64,000 nt of DNA from Halomonas stenophila (lineage in GTDB: Bacteria; Pseudomonadota; Gammaproteobacteria; Pseudomonadales; Halomonadaceae), in NCBI RefSeq assembly GCF_014192275.1, contig NZ_JACHXR010000002.1, positions 124,001-188,000 of the forward strand, written 5' to 3'. How positions within the stretch are numbered: the stretch's first letter is position 1; each line of letters starts with the position of its first letter. A program made the position numbers and the translations under genes. The notes beneath the pieces are model-generated. The model was not told the DNA's origin. It worked only from the letters and a program-made list of their open reading frames with translations, and ran no database searches. Shown in pieces: positions 27,404 to 35,299 of this stretch.

Positions 27404-28736
27404 CTGACGGATCCCCACGAGTTCTGTGCTATTCGTCGCATAATGCCTGCTCCCTGACCTCCTCGCGAAGGATCTCTCGGAGGATTTCCCAGGAGGGCCA
27501 GGGCACGGCACCCGGCTGATGACGCCGAAGCCACTCCAGTCCCAACCGCCACACGGAGAGCACGTTCCGGTGCCGGAGACTGTTGCTCTGGTAGCGCCGC
27601 TGTTGCCCGTTGGCCTGGACCTGCAGACCGGCCACCATCACGGCTACGTTCGCCAGCATGGCAATCAACAGCAGGATCTCGATGCGCTTGCCCTGCCGAG
27701 ATTGGTGCATGCCGAAGCCCAGGCCAAGCAAGGGGCTCTTGATGTCACGGAAGCCTTCTTCAATCTGCATGCGCTGCCGGTAGATAGCGACCAGCTTATC
27801 CGCCAGCGTGGAGCGCTCCGGCAGGTTGCTGACCAGCACCCAGGGCTCCTTCTGGCGCTGGGCCATCGCCCGACTGGGGCCACCCTGAAAGACCTGGCCT
27901 CGCTTATTGCGATGTTTGCGCCCCTTCGGCGGCCGATGATAAAGCACCATGCGGGTGGTCAGCGGGTTGCTCTCAGCGATCTGGACGGAACCCAGCGCGT
28001 GCGGTACCGAGCTCGCTTGTTGAAACAAGGCGGTCACTGGCCGCCATGCGTCACCAGGCACCTGGCAGCGAGTGGGGCTGCGAACCCGGCCAACGTAGTA
28101 CCAACCTCGCGCTTCGACCGCCTTGAACCACGGGTTACGGAAGCCCGCATCGGTGACCAGGATCGGCGTTGCCTTGGCCGGCAGGATCTCGGCCAAGGCC
28201 GCGAGCAAGTACGCTTCACAGTGTTGGCAGCCATCCTTGTGGTGGACCTTTTCGAATATCGGCAATGACCGCCCAGCGAACGGCACCGTCGCGCGTAGCA
28301 GGAACTGTTGGCCGCGATCATCGATCGGCGACCAGTCCACCAGAATCAGCGGGCGCGTCGTGTGGCCGATCAGCAGGGTGGCCACGAGCCAATAGAACAG
28401 CGGCCGCTCCTGGTGGAGGTGAGGGTTGTCCAGCAACCGATCGACCCGTTTGATGGTGTGTTTGGTCGCCACCGGTCCCGGCAAGGCGCGGCCCAGGGCG
28501 GTCAGGCCCAGGCGGCGCTCACCCAACAAGGCCCCCACCATGTCGAGTAGTGCCTGCAGGCGTTTGGCATGGATCGAGGGGAGTGATGACGTCAGCAGAG
28601 TATGCAAGAATCGAGGGGCCTGCATGGGTCTCCTTCGGCATATTGTGTGTTTGGCGACTTACAACATGCCGGCCCATGCAGGCCTTTTCAATTATATCCT
28701 TCTGATTTTGTTGCCCATTTCCTGGGGATCCGTCAG
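27404..28736 (-). mobile_element. IS10-like insertion sequence (IS4 family)
   Basis: About 1.33 kb with perfect terminal inverted repeats CTGACGGATCCCC (27404-27416) and GGGGATCCGTCAG (28724-28736); the match continues outward for three bases (TCC/GGA). End sequence and length resemble IS10. One complete transposase gene fills it. The 9 bases on either side (GGAAAATCC and GGACAGACC) are not identical, so a clean target duplication is absent. GC-rich again, unlike the herA-nurA pair it borders. Confidence 0.88.
27429..28625 (-). CDS. IS4-family transposase (IS10-like)
   Basis: 398 residues with a DDE core: Asp 97 (LVDWSPIDD), Asp 159 (LVTDAGF) and Glu 289 inside the IS4 signature Y282-x2-R285-x3-E289-x6-K296 (YRQRMQIEEGFRDIK). 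Intact, so the element may be active. Confidence 0.93.
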   Translation of the reverse strand: MQAPRFLHTLLTSSLPSIHAKRLQALLDMVGALLGERRLGLTALGRALPGPVATKHTIKRVDRLLDNPHLHQERPLFYWLVATLLIGHTTRPLILVDWSPIDDRGQQFLLRATVPFAGRSLPIFEKVHHKDGCQHCEAYLLAALAEILPAKATPILVTDAGFRNPWFKAVEARGWYYVGRVRSPTRCQVPGDAWRPVTALFQQASSVPHALGSVQIAESNPLTTRMVLYHRPPKGRKHRNKRGQVFQGGPSRAMAQRQKEPWVLVSNLPERSTLADKLVAIYRQRMQIEEGFRDIKSPLLGLGFGMHQSRQGKRIEILLLIAMLANVAVMVAGLQVQANGQQRRYQSNSLRHRNVLSVWRLGLEWLRRHQPGAVPWPSWEILREILREEVREQALCDE

Positions 28737-28761
28737 GGACAGACCCTCATTTCTGCCAACC

Positions 28762-28776
28762 ATCGAGTGGGAGTGA
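28762..28776 (+). repeat. att-like core, copy 3
   Basis: ATCGAGTGGGAGTGA, identical to the last 15 bases of guaA but with non-guaA sequence before it, as expected for the right junction of an island inserted at guaA. It lies 26 bp after the IS10-like element. Confidence 0.65.
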
Positions 28777-28897
28777 GGCTCTTGGCCTGACGGTGGCTGG
28801 CCAGGGTTGCGTGAGATCACCACCCATGGCGTACTCTGACCGTTTAGACTCCCCCTGAGGCAGCGGGCGCAAGGTCAAGGCCCGCTGTAGCCTTGGC

Positions 28898-29728
28898 ATG
28901 AAGGATCGGGACTGCGTCGACCTGCTCCAGTGGGCCCTGCCGCGCCTCCACAGGCGCTGGCGGGGCTTTCGCAAGGTCCGTCGCCAAGTGTGCCGGAAGG
29001 TGCAGCAGCGTATGGACGCGCTTGGCATCGAGGACGTCGGCCAGTATCGACGGTACCTGGAGGCCCAGCCTCAGGAATGGCAGGTGCTCGATGGCTGCCT
29101 GCCCATCACCATCTCGCGCTTCTGGCGCGACAGACGGGTCTTCGAACTGCTCGAGTGTCGCTTCCTCCCGGAGCTGGCCCGGCGGGCCCGGGAGGAGGGC
29201 GTCGCTGCCCTGACCTTGTGGAGCCTGGGATGCGGCGCCGGGGAGGAGCCCTATACCTTTTCCATCCTCTGGCGTGAGCGCCTCCAGTCGCGCTTCCCCG
29301 GGCTCGGCCTGACCATCCTGGCCTCGGATATCGAGGCGCACCAGCTCGCCCGCGCCGAGCAGGCCTGCTACCCGGCCAGCGCCCTCAAGGACCTCCCCGC
29401 GCCGCTGAAAGGCGCCGCCTTCGAGCGCCGTGACGCGCACGACTGCCTCAAGCGCGAGTATCGCCGGGCCGTCGAGCTGGAGCGTCGTGACATTCGCGGG
29501 GCGTTTCCCGCTCGGCGCTTCCACCTGATTGCCTGCCGCTACCTGGCGTTTACCTACTTCGATCGGGAGCTGCAGCGCGACATCGCCCGTCGTCTCCACC
29601 GTGCCCTGCATCCCGGGGGCCTGCTCGTGTTGGGAAACGGGGAGGCGCTGCCGGAGGAGGAGATGGAGGGGTTCGAGCTCGCCGATGAACAGATCCCGGT
29701 CTACCGGCGCCGGGAAGGCGAGGATTGA
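28898..29728 (+). CDS. CheR-like SAM-dependent methyltransferase, copy A
   Basis: 276 residues. CheR-type motifs: LPITISRFWRDRRVFELLE, SAM-binding LWSLGCGAGEEPYTFSILW, and the late motif YLAFTYFDRELQRDIARRLHRALHPGGLLVLGNGEALP. CheR methylates chemoreceptor glutamates, but no chemotaxis gene is nearby and the substrate is unknown. No strong ribosome-binding site precedes ATG 28898. A second copy with only minor changes is at 34213. Confidence 0.8.
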   Translation: MKDRDCVDLLQWALPRLHRRWRGFRKVRRQVCRKVQQRMDALGIEDVGQYRRYLEAQPQEWQVLDGCLPITISRFWRDRRVFELLECRFLPELARRAREEGVAALTLWSLGCGAGEEPYTFSILWRERLQSRFPGLGLTILASDIEAHQLARAEQACYPASALKDLPAPLKGAAFERRDAHDCLKREYRRAVELERRDIRGAFPARRFHLIACRYLAFTYFDRELQRDIARRLHRALHPGGLLVLGNGEALPEEEMEGFELADEQIPVYRRREGED

Positions 29729-29759
29729 CGCCGGCTTCGGCGGCTGGCCGTGTCTTGGT

Positions 29760-30662
29760 CTACGCGATAGAGCGTAGATCGGGCGTGATCAGAGTGGCGA
29801 ACGCCTTGGCCGTGTCACTGCCGTCATCGGCCAGATAGATATGGGTCCGGCCCAGCGGCGGCAGGCCCCAATGCTCCGGGACTTCGACGAGATCGCGGTC
29901 GGCAAGCGATCCGGGCAGGGCCGCCACTGCGAGGTCCGCGCTCAGGGCCGCGACCTGGCCCATCGAGGTGTCGCTGGAATAGGCAACCCGGTAGGACCGC
30001 CCGGCTCCCTCCAGTGCGCGGAGGGCGGCGTCGCGCCAGGCACAGCCCATCTGGGCCACGGCAAGCGGCAGAGGGTCTTGCTCTACGGCACGGCCGCCGT
30101 CCCGCATCAACCAGCGGAGTTCTTCGGAAAAGAGATCCCGCGCCGGGATCTGCGGCGTGCTTGCCTCGTTGAACAGGGCGAGATTGGCATCGCCCTCCAC
30201 GAAGAGACGTTGCACCGTTTCACTGGAGTCGAGCCGGACGTCCACGCGAATCCGCGGATGCGTTTCGGCCAGGCGTCGGAGCAGCCCCGGCACAAGAGAA
30301 ACACCGAGGTCATGGGGGGCGGCGAGGCGCAAGCTCCCGGACAACGGTGAGCCGTGGAACACCGCCATCGCCTCGTCGCTGATCCCGACGAGACGCCGCG
30401 CGAAGCCGAGCAGCACTTCTCCCTGGTCGGTCAGGCGGACGCGGCGCGCATCGCGATGCAGCAGCCGGACGCCGAGCTGCTCTTCCAGCTTGCCGACTTG
30501 CAGACTGACCGCCGAGGGCGAGCGGTTCACGCGCGCCGCGGCGCGCCGAAAACTCCCAGTTTCGCAAATCGCAACGAAGGTTCGGGCGGCGTCTAGATTG
30601 AGCGTCCGGGTGGCGGGATGCGGATCGCCGCTCGGCCGGTTGGTTGAGATTTCCTGATCCAT
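29760..30662 (-). CDS. LysR-family transcriptional regulator
   Basis: 300 residues: N-terminal winged helix (DAARTFVAICETGSFRRAAARVNRSPSAVSLQVGKLEEQLG) and a substrate-binding domain. ATG 30662 is chosen because it gives the usual spacing to the helix-turn-helix; a longer start overlaps the promoter. Divergent from the EamA transporter gene, which it probably controls. Its last 96 bases belong to the 1.1-kb direct repeat. Confidence 0.88.
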   Translation of the reverse strand: MDQEISTNRPSGDPHPATRTLNLDAARTFVAICETGSFRRAAARVNRSPSAVSLQVGKLEEQLGVRLLHRDARRVRLTDQGEVLLGFARRLVGISDEAMAVFHGSPLSGSLRLAAPHDLGVSLVPGLLRRLAETHPRIRVDVRLDSSETVQRLFVEGDANLALFNEASTPQIPARDLFSEELRWLMRDGGRAVEQDPLPLAVAQMGCAWRDAALRALEGAGRSYRVAYSSDTSMGQVAALSADLAVAALPGSLADRDLVEVPEHWGLPPLGRTHIYLADDGSDTAKAFATLITPDLRSIA

Positions 30663-30667
30663 TGAAT

Positions 30668-30684
30668 GAAAACATATCGTTTTC
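30668..30684. promoter_or_regulatory. Candidate LysR-type operator
   Basis: The perfect dyad GAAAAC-ATATC-GTTTTC lies in the gap between the divergent LysR and EamA genes. It is AT-rich with arms of the right size for a LysR dimer; assignment is inference. Confidence 0.5.
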
Positions 30685-30740
30685 CTCAACATTGGTCAAA
30701 GCCTACGCTCCTACCGGAAACGAAGCCGAGAGGAGTGGCA

Positions 30741-31667
30741 ATGTCACCGTTACCGAAAGAGCGCGTGCTCGGTCTTGTCTGGGCCGCGAGCGCCATCGCC
30801 ATCTGGTCCGGGTCACTGGTCATGCTGCGGCTCGGCGTGACGACGAGCCTGAATGCCTATGACCTGACCGCGCTTCGCATCGGTGTCGCTGCGTTGGTCC
30901 TGGCGCCTGTCATCTGCCGGCGCGGCTTTGCCCTGGACCGGCTGGGCGCAAGGGGGCTCCTGGCCATGGTGGCCGGCTTCGGGGCGCCGTATATCCTGCT
31001 CATCTCGCTCGGCCTGGGGACCGCGCCGGCATCGGCAGCCGGCTCCCTCAATCCCGGGGTGATGGCGGTCGTCTCCGTGCTGCTGGGCTGGAGGCTCTTC
31101 GGCGACAGGATCGGTCCTGCACGGATCGTCGGGGTCGTGGCGATCCTGGTCGGGGCGTCGTTCTTCGCGGGTCTGCTGGGTGCGCAGACGGCGTCGGTCG
31201 GCCATCTGATCCTGATCTTCACTGGAATGATGTGGGCGGGGTACGCGCTGGTCGTCCGCAGGGCCGGCATCCCGGCCCTTCACGCGACCGCCATCGTCGC
31301 CGTGGGCTCCGCCATCCTCTACCTGCCGGTCTACGTCGCGGCCCTTCCCACGCAACTGCCCGTCGCCCCGGTTCTCGATATCGTGATGCAGGCGCTATTC
31401 CAGGGCGTGCTCGTCAGCGTCGTCGCGGTTTTCGCCTTCAATCGCTCCAGCGAGTTGCTCGGGCCAGTCGTGGGCGCGACTCTCCCGGCCCTGATTCCGC
31501 TGGTGACCCTGGGCCTCGGTGTGGTCACCCTGGATGAGGCGGCGGGCGCTCGAGACCTCGCCTCGGCGACGCTGATCGGCGTGGGCGTCGCACTGACCCT
31601 CGCGGGTCGCGCCCCCGGCCGTTGGCCCGGGACGGCCCTCTTCAAGAGAGTCTTCCGCGACGCCTGA
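30741..31667 (+). CDS. EamA/DMT-family transporter
   Basis: 308 residues with ten hydrophobic helices arranged as two EamA repeats, the drug/metabolite exporter fold; the motif SLNPGVMAVVSVLLGWRLFGDRIGPARIVGVVAILVG ends the first repeat. Substrate unknown. Start ATG 30741 has GAGGAG 7 bases upstream; the frame is open 75 bases further up but with no ribosome site. Confidence 0.88.
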   Translation: MSPLPKERVLGLVWAASAIAIWSGSLVMLRLGVTTSLNAYDLTALRIGVAALVLAPVICRRGFALDRLGARGLLAMVAGFGAPYILLISLGLGTAPASAAGSLNPGVMAVVSVLLGWRLFGDRIGPARIVGVVAILVGASFFAGLLGAQTASVGHLILIFTGMMWAGYALVVRRAGIPALHATAIVAVGSAILYLPVYVAALPTQLPVAPVLDIVMQALFQGVLVSVVAVFAFNRSSELLGPVVGATLPALIPLVTLGLGVVTLDEAAGARDLASATLIGVGVALTLAGRAPGRWPGTALFKRVFRDA

Positions 31668-31699
31668 TGCGGAGGCGAGGTGCGCCTCTACGTAGTTGG

Positions 31700-31860
31700 C
31701 TGTGCCCCGGCGTTGCCGGGGCGGGAAGGATTGGTCTGGTCGTGCCTGCGGACTCGGGTCGGTTGCGGGGCGCTCACCACTGCATCTCGCCCGTGTTGAC
31801 CTTGGCGCCGATCTCCAGCGCGATGCCCAGGCCCGCTTGCGGGTAGGCATCCTGCACTGC
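31700..31860 (-). pseudogene. Remnant of a metallo-beta-lactamase-fold gene (3' end)
   Basis: Bases 31778-31856 match the 3' end of the gene at 39404-40306 (coding ...QDAYPQAGLGIALEIGAKVNTGEMQW) with few changes, and the GC hairpin with CGGGGCGGGAAGG at 31705-31728 matches 39362-39390. Only this C-terminal piece is present. Confidence 0.75.
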
Positions 31861-31870
31861 TAACTCGCCT

Positions 31871-32320
31871 TCATCGCCGCGTCTTGGCCGGCACGTCGTC
31901 GGTGGGGGCGGCGAGCTCTGCCTCCATCCGGTCGATGATGTCGCGGCTCAGCCGTTGCAGCAGAGGCCCGGCGGCCTGGCGCACCGTCTTCTCGGCCAGA
32001 CGGTTGGCCAGGTGGTACTCCAGCCAGAGATGAATGCGGGTGCCGTTGGCGGTGGGCATCAGCCGATATTCGCCGCGATTGGGCACGCCACCCACCGAGC
32101 GCCAGGCGAAGCGCTCGGGTGGCTCGAACGCGGTGATCGCGATGTCGAACGTCAGCCGCAGGCCGGCGACGCGCACTCGCCAGCGGTAGCGACCGTCGCT
32201 GAGGCATTCTATGGTGTCTATGACCTCGCTGTAGTCGGCAAACCTTTCGACCTGGCTCACCAGGGCGAACACCGCGTCACGGTGGGCCGCAATCTCGGCC
32301 TCGTGTTCGATAACAGGCAT
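31871..32320 (-). CDS. SRPBCC-family protein (polyketide cyclase/dehydrase-like)
   Basis: 149 residues of the START/Bet v1-like fold: IEHEAEIAAHRDAVFALVSQVERFADYSE at the N-terminus is typical of coenzyme-Q-binding or lipid-binding SRPBCC proteins (AHRDAVFALVSQVERF). No catalytic residues recognised. Divergent from the quinone reductase-UbiA fusion, with which it may share a quinone- or prenyl-related role (inference). Confidence 0.8.
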   Translation of the reverse strand: MPVIEHEAEIAAHRDAVFALVSQVERFADYSEVIDTIECLSDGRYRWRVRVAGLRLTFDIAITAFEPPERFAWRSVGGVPNRGEYRLMPTANGTRIHLWLEYHLANRLAEKTVRQAAGPLLQRLSRDIIDRMEAELAAPTDDVPAKTRR

Positions 32321-32448
32321 TGGGGCGCCTCGCTTTCGCCGCCCCCTTCGACGACAGGATTCGGGATGCATTTCACCTGGGGGGACACTTCATGCACTGA
32401 CCGCAGGCCGGGCGATGCCGCCGTGGTGCGGCCTCACTTGACCCTAGC

Positions 32449-34023
32449 ATGTCCTCTTGCCGTCCGGCAGGGGAGGGCCGGCGGGGGCGGGGGGCGCGCC
32501 CCGTGAAGGTGTTGGTGATCCTCGGCCACCCCCGTGCCGACAGCCTGTGCGGCGCCCTGGCGGACGCCTTCGCCGAGGGGGCCCGAGCGGCCGGTGTGCA
32601 GCTGTGCCGACTCGACCTCGCGAGCCTCGACTTCGACCTGCACGTACACCTGCCCTCGCCCAACGACCAGCCGCTCGAGGCGGACCTGTGCCGGGCGCGG
32701 GAACTGATCCTGTGGGCGGATCACCTGGTGTTCGTCTATCCCACCTGGTGGGGCACGATGCCCGCGCTGCTCAAGGGGTTCCTCGATCGTCTCCTGGCGC
32801 CGGGCTTCGCGTTCCGTACCTGCGAGGGCGGCATCGGTTACCAAGGGCTGCTGGGTGGTCGCTCGGCCCAGATCATCACCACCATGGACACCCCGCCGCT
32901 GATCCATCGGCTGCTCTACCGCCAGCCGGGTCGCCACGCCATGGCGCGGGCGACCCTGGGCTTCTGCGGCATTCGTCCGGTGCGTGCCCTGGCGTTCGGT
33001 TCGGTCAGGTCGGCCGATGCCCCCCGCCGCCGGGCCTGGCTGGCACGCGCCTACCGCCAGGGGCGGCAGCTGGCGCGCGGCCGGGTCACCCCCGCGGAGC
33101 GACTCACGGACAAGGCCGGGGCCTGGCTGCGTGCGCTGCGCCTGCAGTTTTATCCCATGACCTGGGTGGCTTATGCGGTCGGGGCGCTCGCTGCCGCGGC
33201 GGATGGTCGCGTGTTTGGCAATCCGGCGTTCTGGATCGGTTATCTCGGCCTGTTCCTGCTGGAAGTGGCCACGGTGCTGGTCAACGAGGTGGTCGACCTG
33301 GGCAGCGACCGCCGCAACCGTTTCTTCAGTACCTTCACCGGCGGTTCGCGGGTGCTGGTGGAGGGCCGGCTCGGTCGGCGCGAGGTCGAGGCGGGGATCG
33401 TCCTGGTTCTGCTGGGCTTCTGCGCCACCACGGTGTGGCTGCTGGGTGTGGTGCCTGCGGCGTTGCCGGCGTTGGCCGTGCTGGGGGCGCTGGCGGTCCT
33501 CGCCCTCGGCTACACTGCCCCGCCCCTGATGTTCAGCTATCGCGGCCTGGGAGAAATCGATGTTGCCCTCACCCACAGCATCGGGGTGATGCTCTGCGGT
33601 TTCGTGTTCCTCGGCGGCAGCTGGCGTGACCCCTTGCCCTGGTTACTGAGCCTGCCACTGCTGCTGGCGATCCTGCCGTCCATCACGCTGTCGGGCATTC
33701 CCGACCGCGAGGCCGATGCTGCCGTGGGCAAGCGCACCCTGGCGGTGCGCCTGGGCCCGCGGGGGGCGCTTGGGGTGGCGCTGCTCTGCACGCTGTTGTC
33801 CGCCGCCACCGCGGTGGCCTGGGGACTCGCGGGGCTGGGGGCGGGGGCCTTCGCCGGCATCGGCTGGGTGGTCGTGCCCCATGCGGCGTGGCTGGCGTGG
33901 CGGTTGATCTGCCGACTGCGTGCGGAACGCTCGCCTGCACGCATCGATGGCCTGATGGCGGTGTCACTCGGCTATGTGCTGTGGTTCGGGCTCTGGCCGC
34001 TCTTCCGCCTGGCCGGCGCTTAG
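32449..34023 (+). CDS. Fusion of an NAD(P)H:quinone oxidoreductase-like domain and a UbiA prenyltransferase
   Basis: 524 residues in two parts. Residues about 18-200 are a flavodoxin-fold NAD(P)H dehydrogenase (VKVLVILGHPRADSLCGALADAF; VFVYPTWWGTMPALLKGFLDR). Residues about 235-524 are an integral UbiA-type prenyltransferase with an NExxD-type first motif (NEVVDLGSDRRN) and second motif GIPDREADAAVGKRTLAVRLG, about eight helices. Joining a soluble quinone reductase to a membrane prenyltransferase suggests prenylation of a reduced aromatic or quinol substrate. Start: ATG 32449, or GTG 32503 after a G-rich stretch, which trims a low-complexity 18-residue tail. Confidence 0.85.
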   Translation: MSSCRPAGEGRRGRGARPVKVLVILGHPRADSLCGALADAFAEGARAAGVQLCRLDLASLDFDLHVHLPSPNDQPLEADLCRARELILWADHLVFVYPTWWGTMPALLKGFLDRLLAPGFAFRTCEGGIGYQGLLGGRSAQIITTMDTPPLIHRLLYRQPGRHAMARATLGFCGIRPVRALAFGSVRSADAPRRRAWLARAYRQGRQLARGRVTPAERLTDKAGAWLRALRLQFYPMTWVAYAVGALAAAADGRVFGNPAFWIGYLGLFLLEVATVLVNEVVDLGSDRRNRFFSTFTGGSRVLVEGRLGRREVEAGIVLVLLGFCATTVWLLGVVPAALPALAVLGALAVLALGYTAPPLMFSYRGLGEIDVALTHSIGVMLCGFVFLGGSWRDPLPWLLSLPLLLAILPSITLSGIPDREADAAVGKRTLAVRLGPRGALGVALLCTLLSAATAVAWGLAGLGAGAFAGIGWVVVPHAAWLAWRLICRLRAERSPARIDGLMAVSLGYVLWFGLWPLFRLAGA

Positions 34024-34076
34024 CGCCGTGGCCACAGGCGAAGGGAAATGGAGGGACAGACTCATTTCTGCCAACC

Positions 34077-34091
34077 ATCGAGTGTGAGTGA
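34077..34091 (+). repeat. att-like core, copy 4
   Basis: ATCGAGTGTGAGTGA, one mismatch to the end of guaA. It lies inside direct repeat B and was probably duplicated together with it. Confidence 0.6.
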
Positions 34092-34212
34092 GGCCGTTGG
34101 CTTGCTGGTGGCTGGCCAGGGTTGCGTGAGGTCACCACCCATGGCGTACTCTGACCGTACAGATTCCCCCTGAGGCAGCGGGCGCAAGGTCAAGGCCCGC
34201 TGTAGCCTTGGC

Positions 34213-35043
34213 ATGAAGGACCGGGACTGCGTCGACCTGCTCCAGTGGGCCCTGCCGCGCCTCCACAGGCGCTGGCGAGGCTTTCGCAAGGTCCGGCGCC
34301 AGGTATGTCGGAAGGTGCAGCGGCGCATGGACGCGCTCGGTATCGAGGACGTCGGCCAGTATCGACGGTACCTGGAGGCCCTGCCTCAGGAGTGGCAGGT
34401 GCTCGATGGCTGCCTGCCCATCACCATCTCGCGCTTCTGGCGCGACAGACGGTTCTTCGAACTGCTCGAGTGTCGCTTCCTCCCGGAGCTGGCCCGGCGG
34501 GCCCGGGAGGAGGGCGTCGCTGCCCTGACGGTGTGGAGCCTGGGATGCGGCGCCGGGGAGGAGCCCTATACCTTTTCCATCCTCTGGCGCGAGCGCCTCC
34601 AGCCGCGCTGCCCCGGGCTCGGCCTGACGATCCTGGCCTCGGATGTGGAGGCGCACCAGCTCGCCCGCGCCGAGCTGGCCTGCTACCCGGCCAGCGCCCT
34701 CAAGGACCTGCCCCGGCCGCTGAAAGGCGCCGCCTTCGAGCACCGTGACGCGCACGACTGCCTCAAGCGCGAATACCGCCGGTCCGTCGAGCTGGAGCGT
34801 CGTGACATTCGCGGGGAGTTCCCCGCTCGGCGCTTCCACCTGATTGCCTGCCGCTACCTGGCGTTTACCTACTTCGACCGGGAGCTGCAGTGCGATATCG
34901 CTCGTCGTCTCCACCGTACCCTGCATCCAGGGGGCCTACTCGTGTTGGGAAACGGGGAGGCGCTGCCGGAGGAGGTGATGGAGGGGTTCGAGCTCGCCGA
35001 TGAACAGATCTCGGTCTATCGGCGCCGGGAAGGCGAGGATTGA
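34213..35043 (+). CDS. CheR-like SAM-dependent methyltransferase, copy B
   Basis: 276 residues, the same length as copy A with scattered conservative changes (for example EALPQ for EAQPQ, RFFELLE for RVFELLE). All SAM motifs are intact, so both copies appear functional and under purifying selection. It stands without chemotaxis partners. Confidence 0.8.
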   Translation: MKDRDCVDLLQWALPRLHRRWRGFRKVRRQVCRKVQRRMDALGIEDVGQYRRYLEALPQEWQVLDGCLPITISRFWRDRRFFELLECRFLPELARRAREEGVAALTVWSLGCGAGEEPYTFSILWRERLQPRCPGLGLTILASDVEAHQLARAELACYPASALKDLPRPLKGAAFEHRDAHDCLKREYRRSVELERRDIRGEFPARRFHLIACRYLAFTYFDRELQCDIARRLHRTLHPGGLLVLGNGEALPEEVMEGFELADEQISVYRRREGED

Positions 35044-35074
35044 CGCCGGCTTCGGCGGCTGGCCGTGTCTTGGT

Positions 35075-35170
35075 CTCCGCGATAGAGCGTAGATCGGGCG
35101 TGATCAGAGTGGCGAATGCCTTGGCCGTGTCACTGCCGTCATCGGCCAGATAGATATGGGTCCGGCCCAG
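35075..35170 (-). pseudogene. Truncated C-terminus of the LysR gene
   Basis: The last 32 codons of the LysR gene at 29760 (coding HIYLADDGSDTAKAFATLITPDLRSIA) carried along by the 1.1-kb duplication. Its stop codon TAG is changed to GAG, and the rest of the gene is absent. Confidence 0.85.
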
Positions 35171-35299
35171 GAGAAATGAGTGACAGACCCTCATTCCTCC
35201 TCGTGTCGCTGGTTGCCGGCCCGGTCGGATGTGCGTGGGGCTCGAGCGCAACAGAACGGTTCACCTAAGATGGGGTAGGCCTCGAGACAAGGATCGCCG

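Larger units (their letters stand above)
28735..29855. repeat. Long direct repeat, copy A (1.12 kb)
   Basis: Nearly the same sequence as 34052-35170. It runs from the motif AGGGACAGAC, through an att-like core and a CheR-like gene, to the last codons of the LysR gene. The two copies enclose about 4.2 kb. Differences are scattered single bases, many in third codon positions. Confidence 0.9.
34052..35170. repeat. Long direct repeat, copy B (1.12 kb)
   Basis: Second copy of 28735-29855. Its right end stops inside the LysR coding sequence and abuts GACAGACCCTCATT, the same motif found at its left end (GACAGACTCATT) and at the left end of copy A. Confidence 0.9.
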
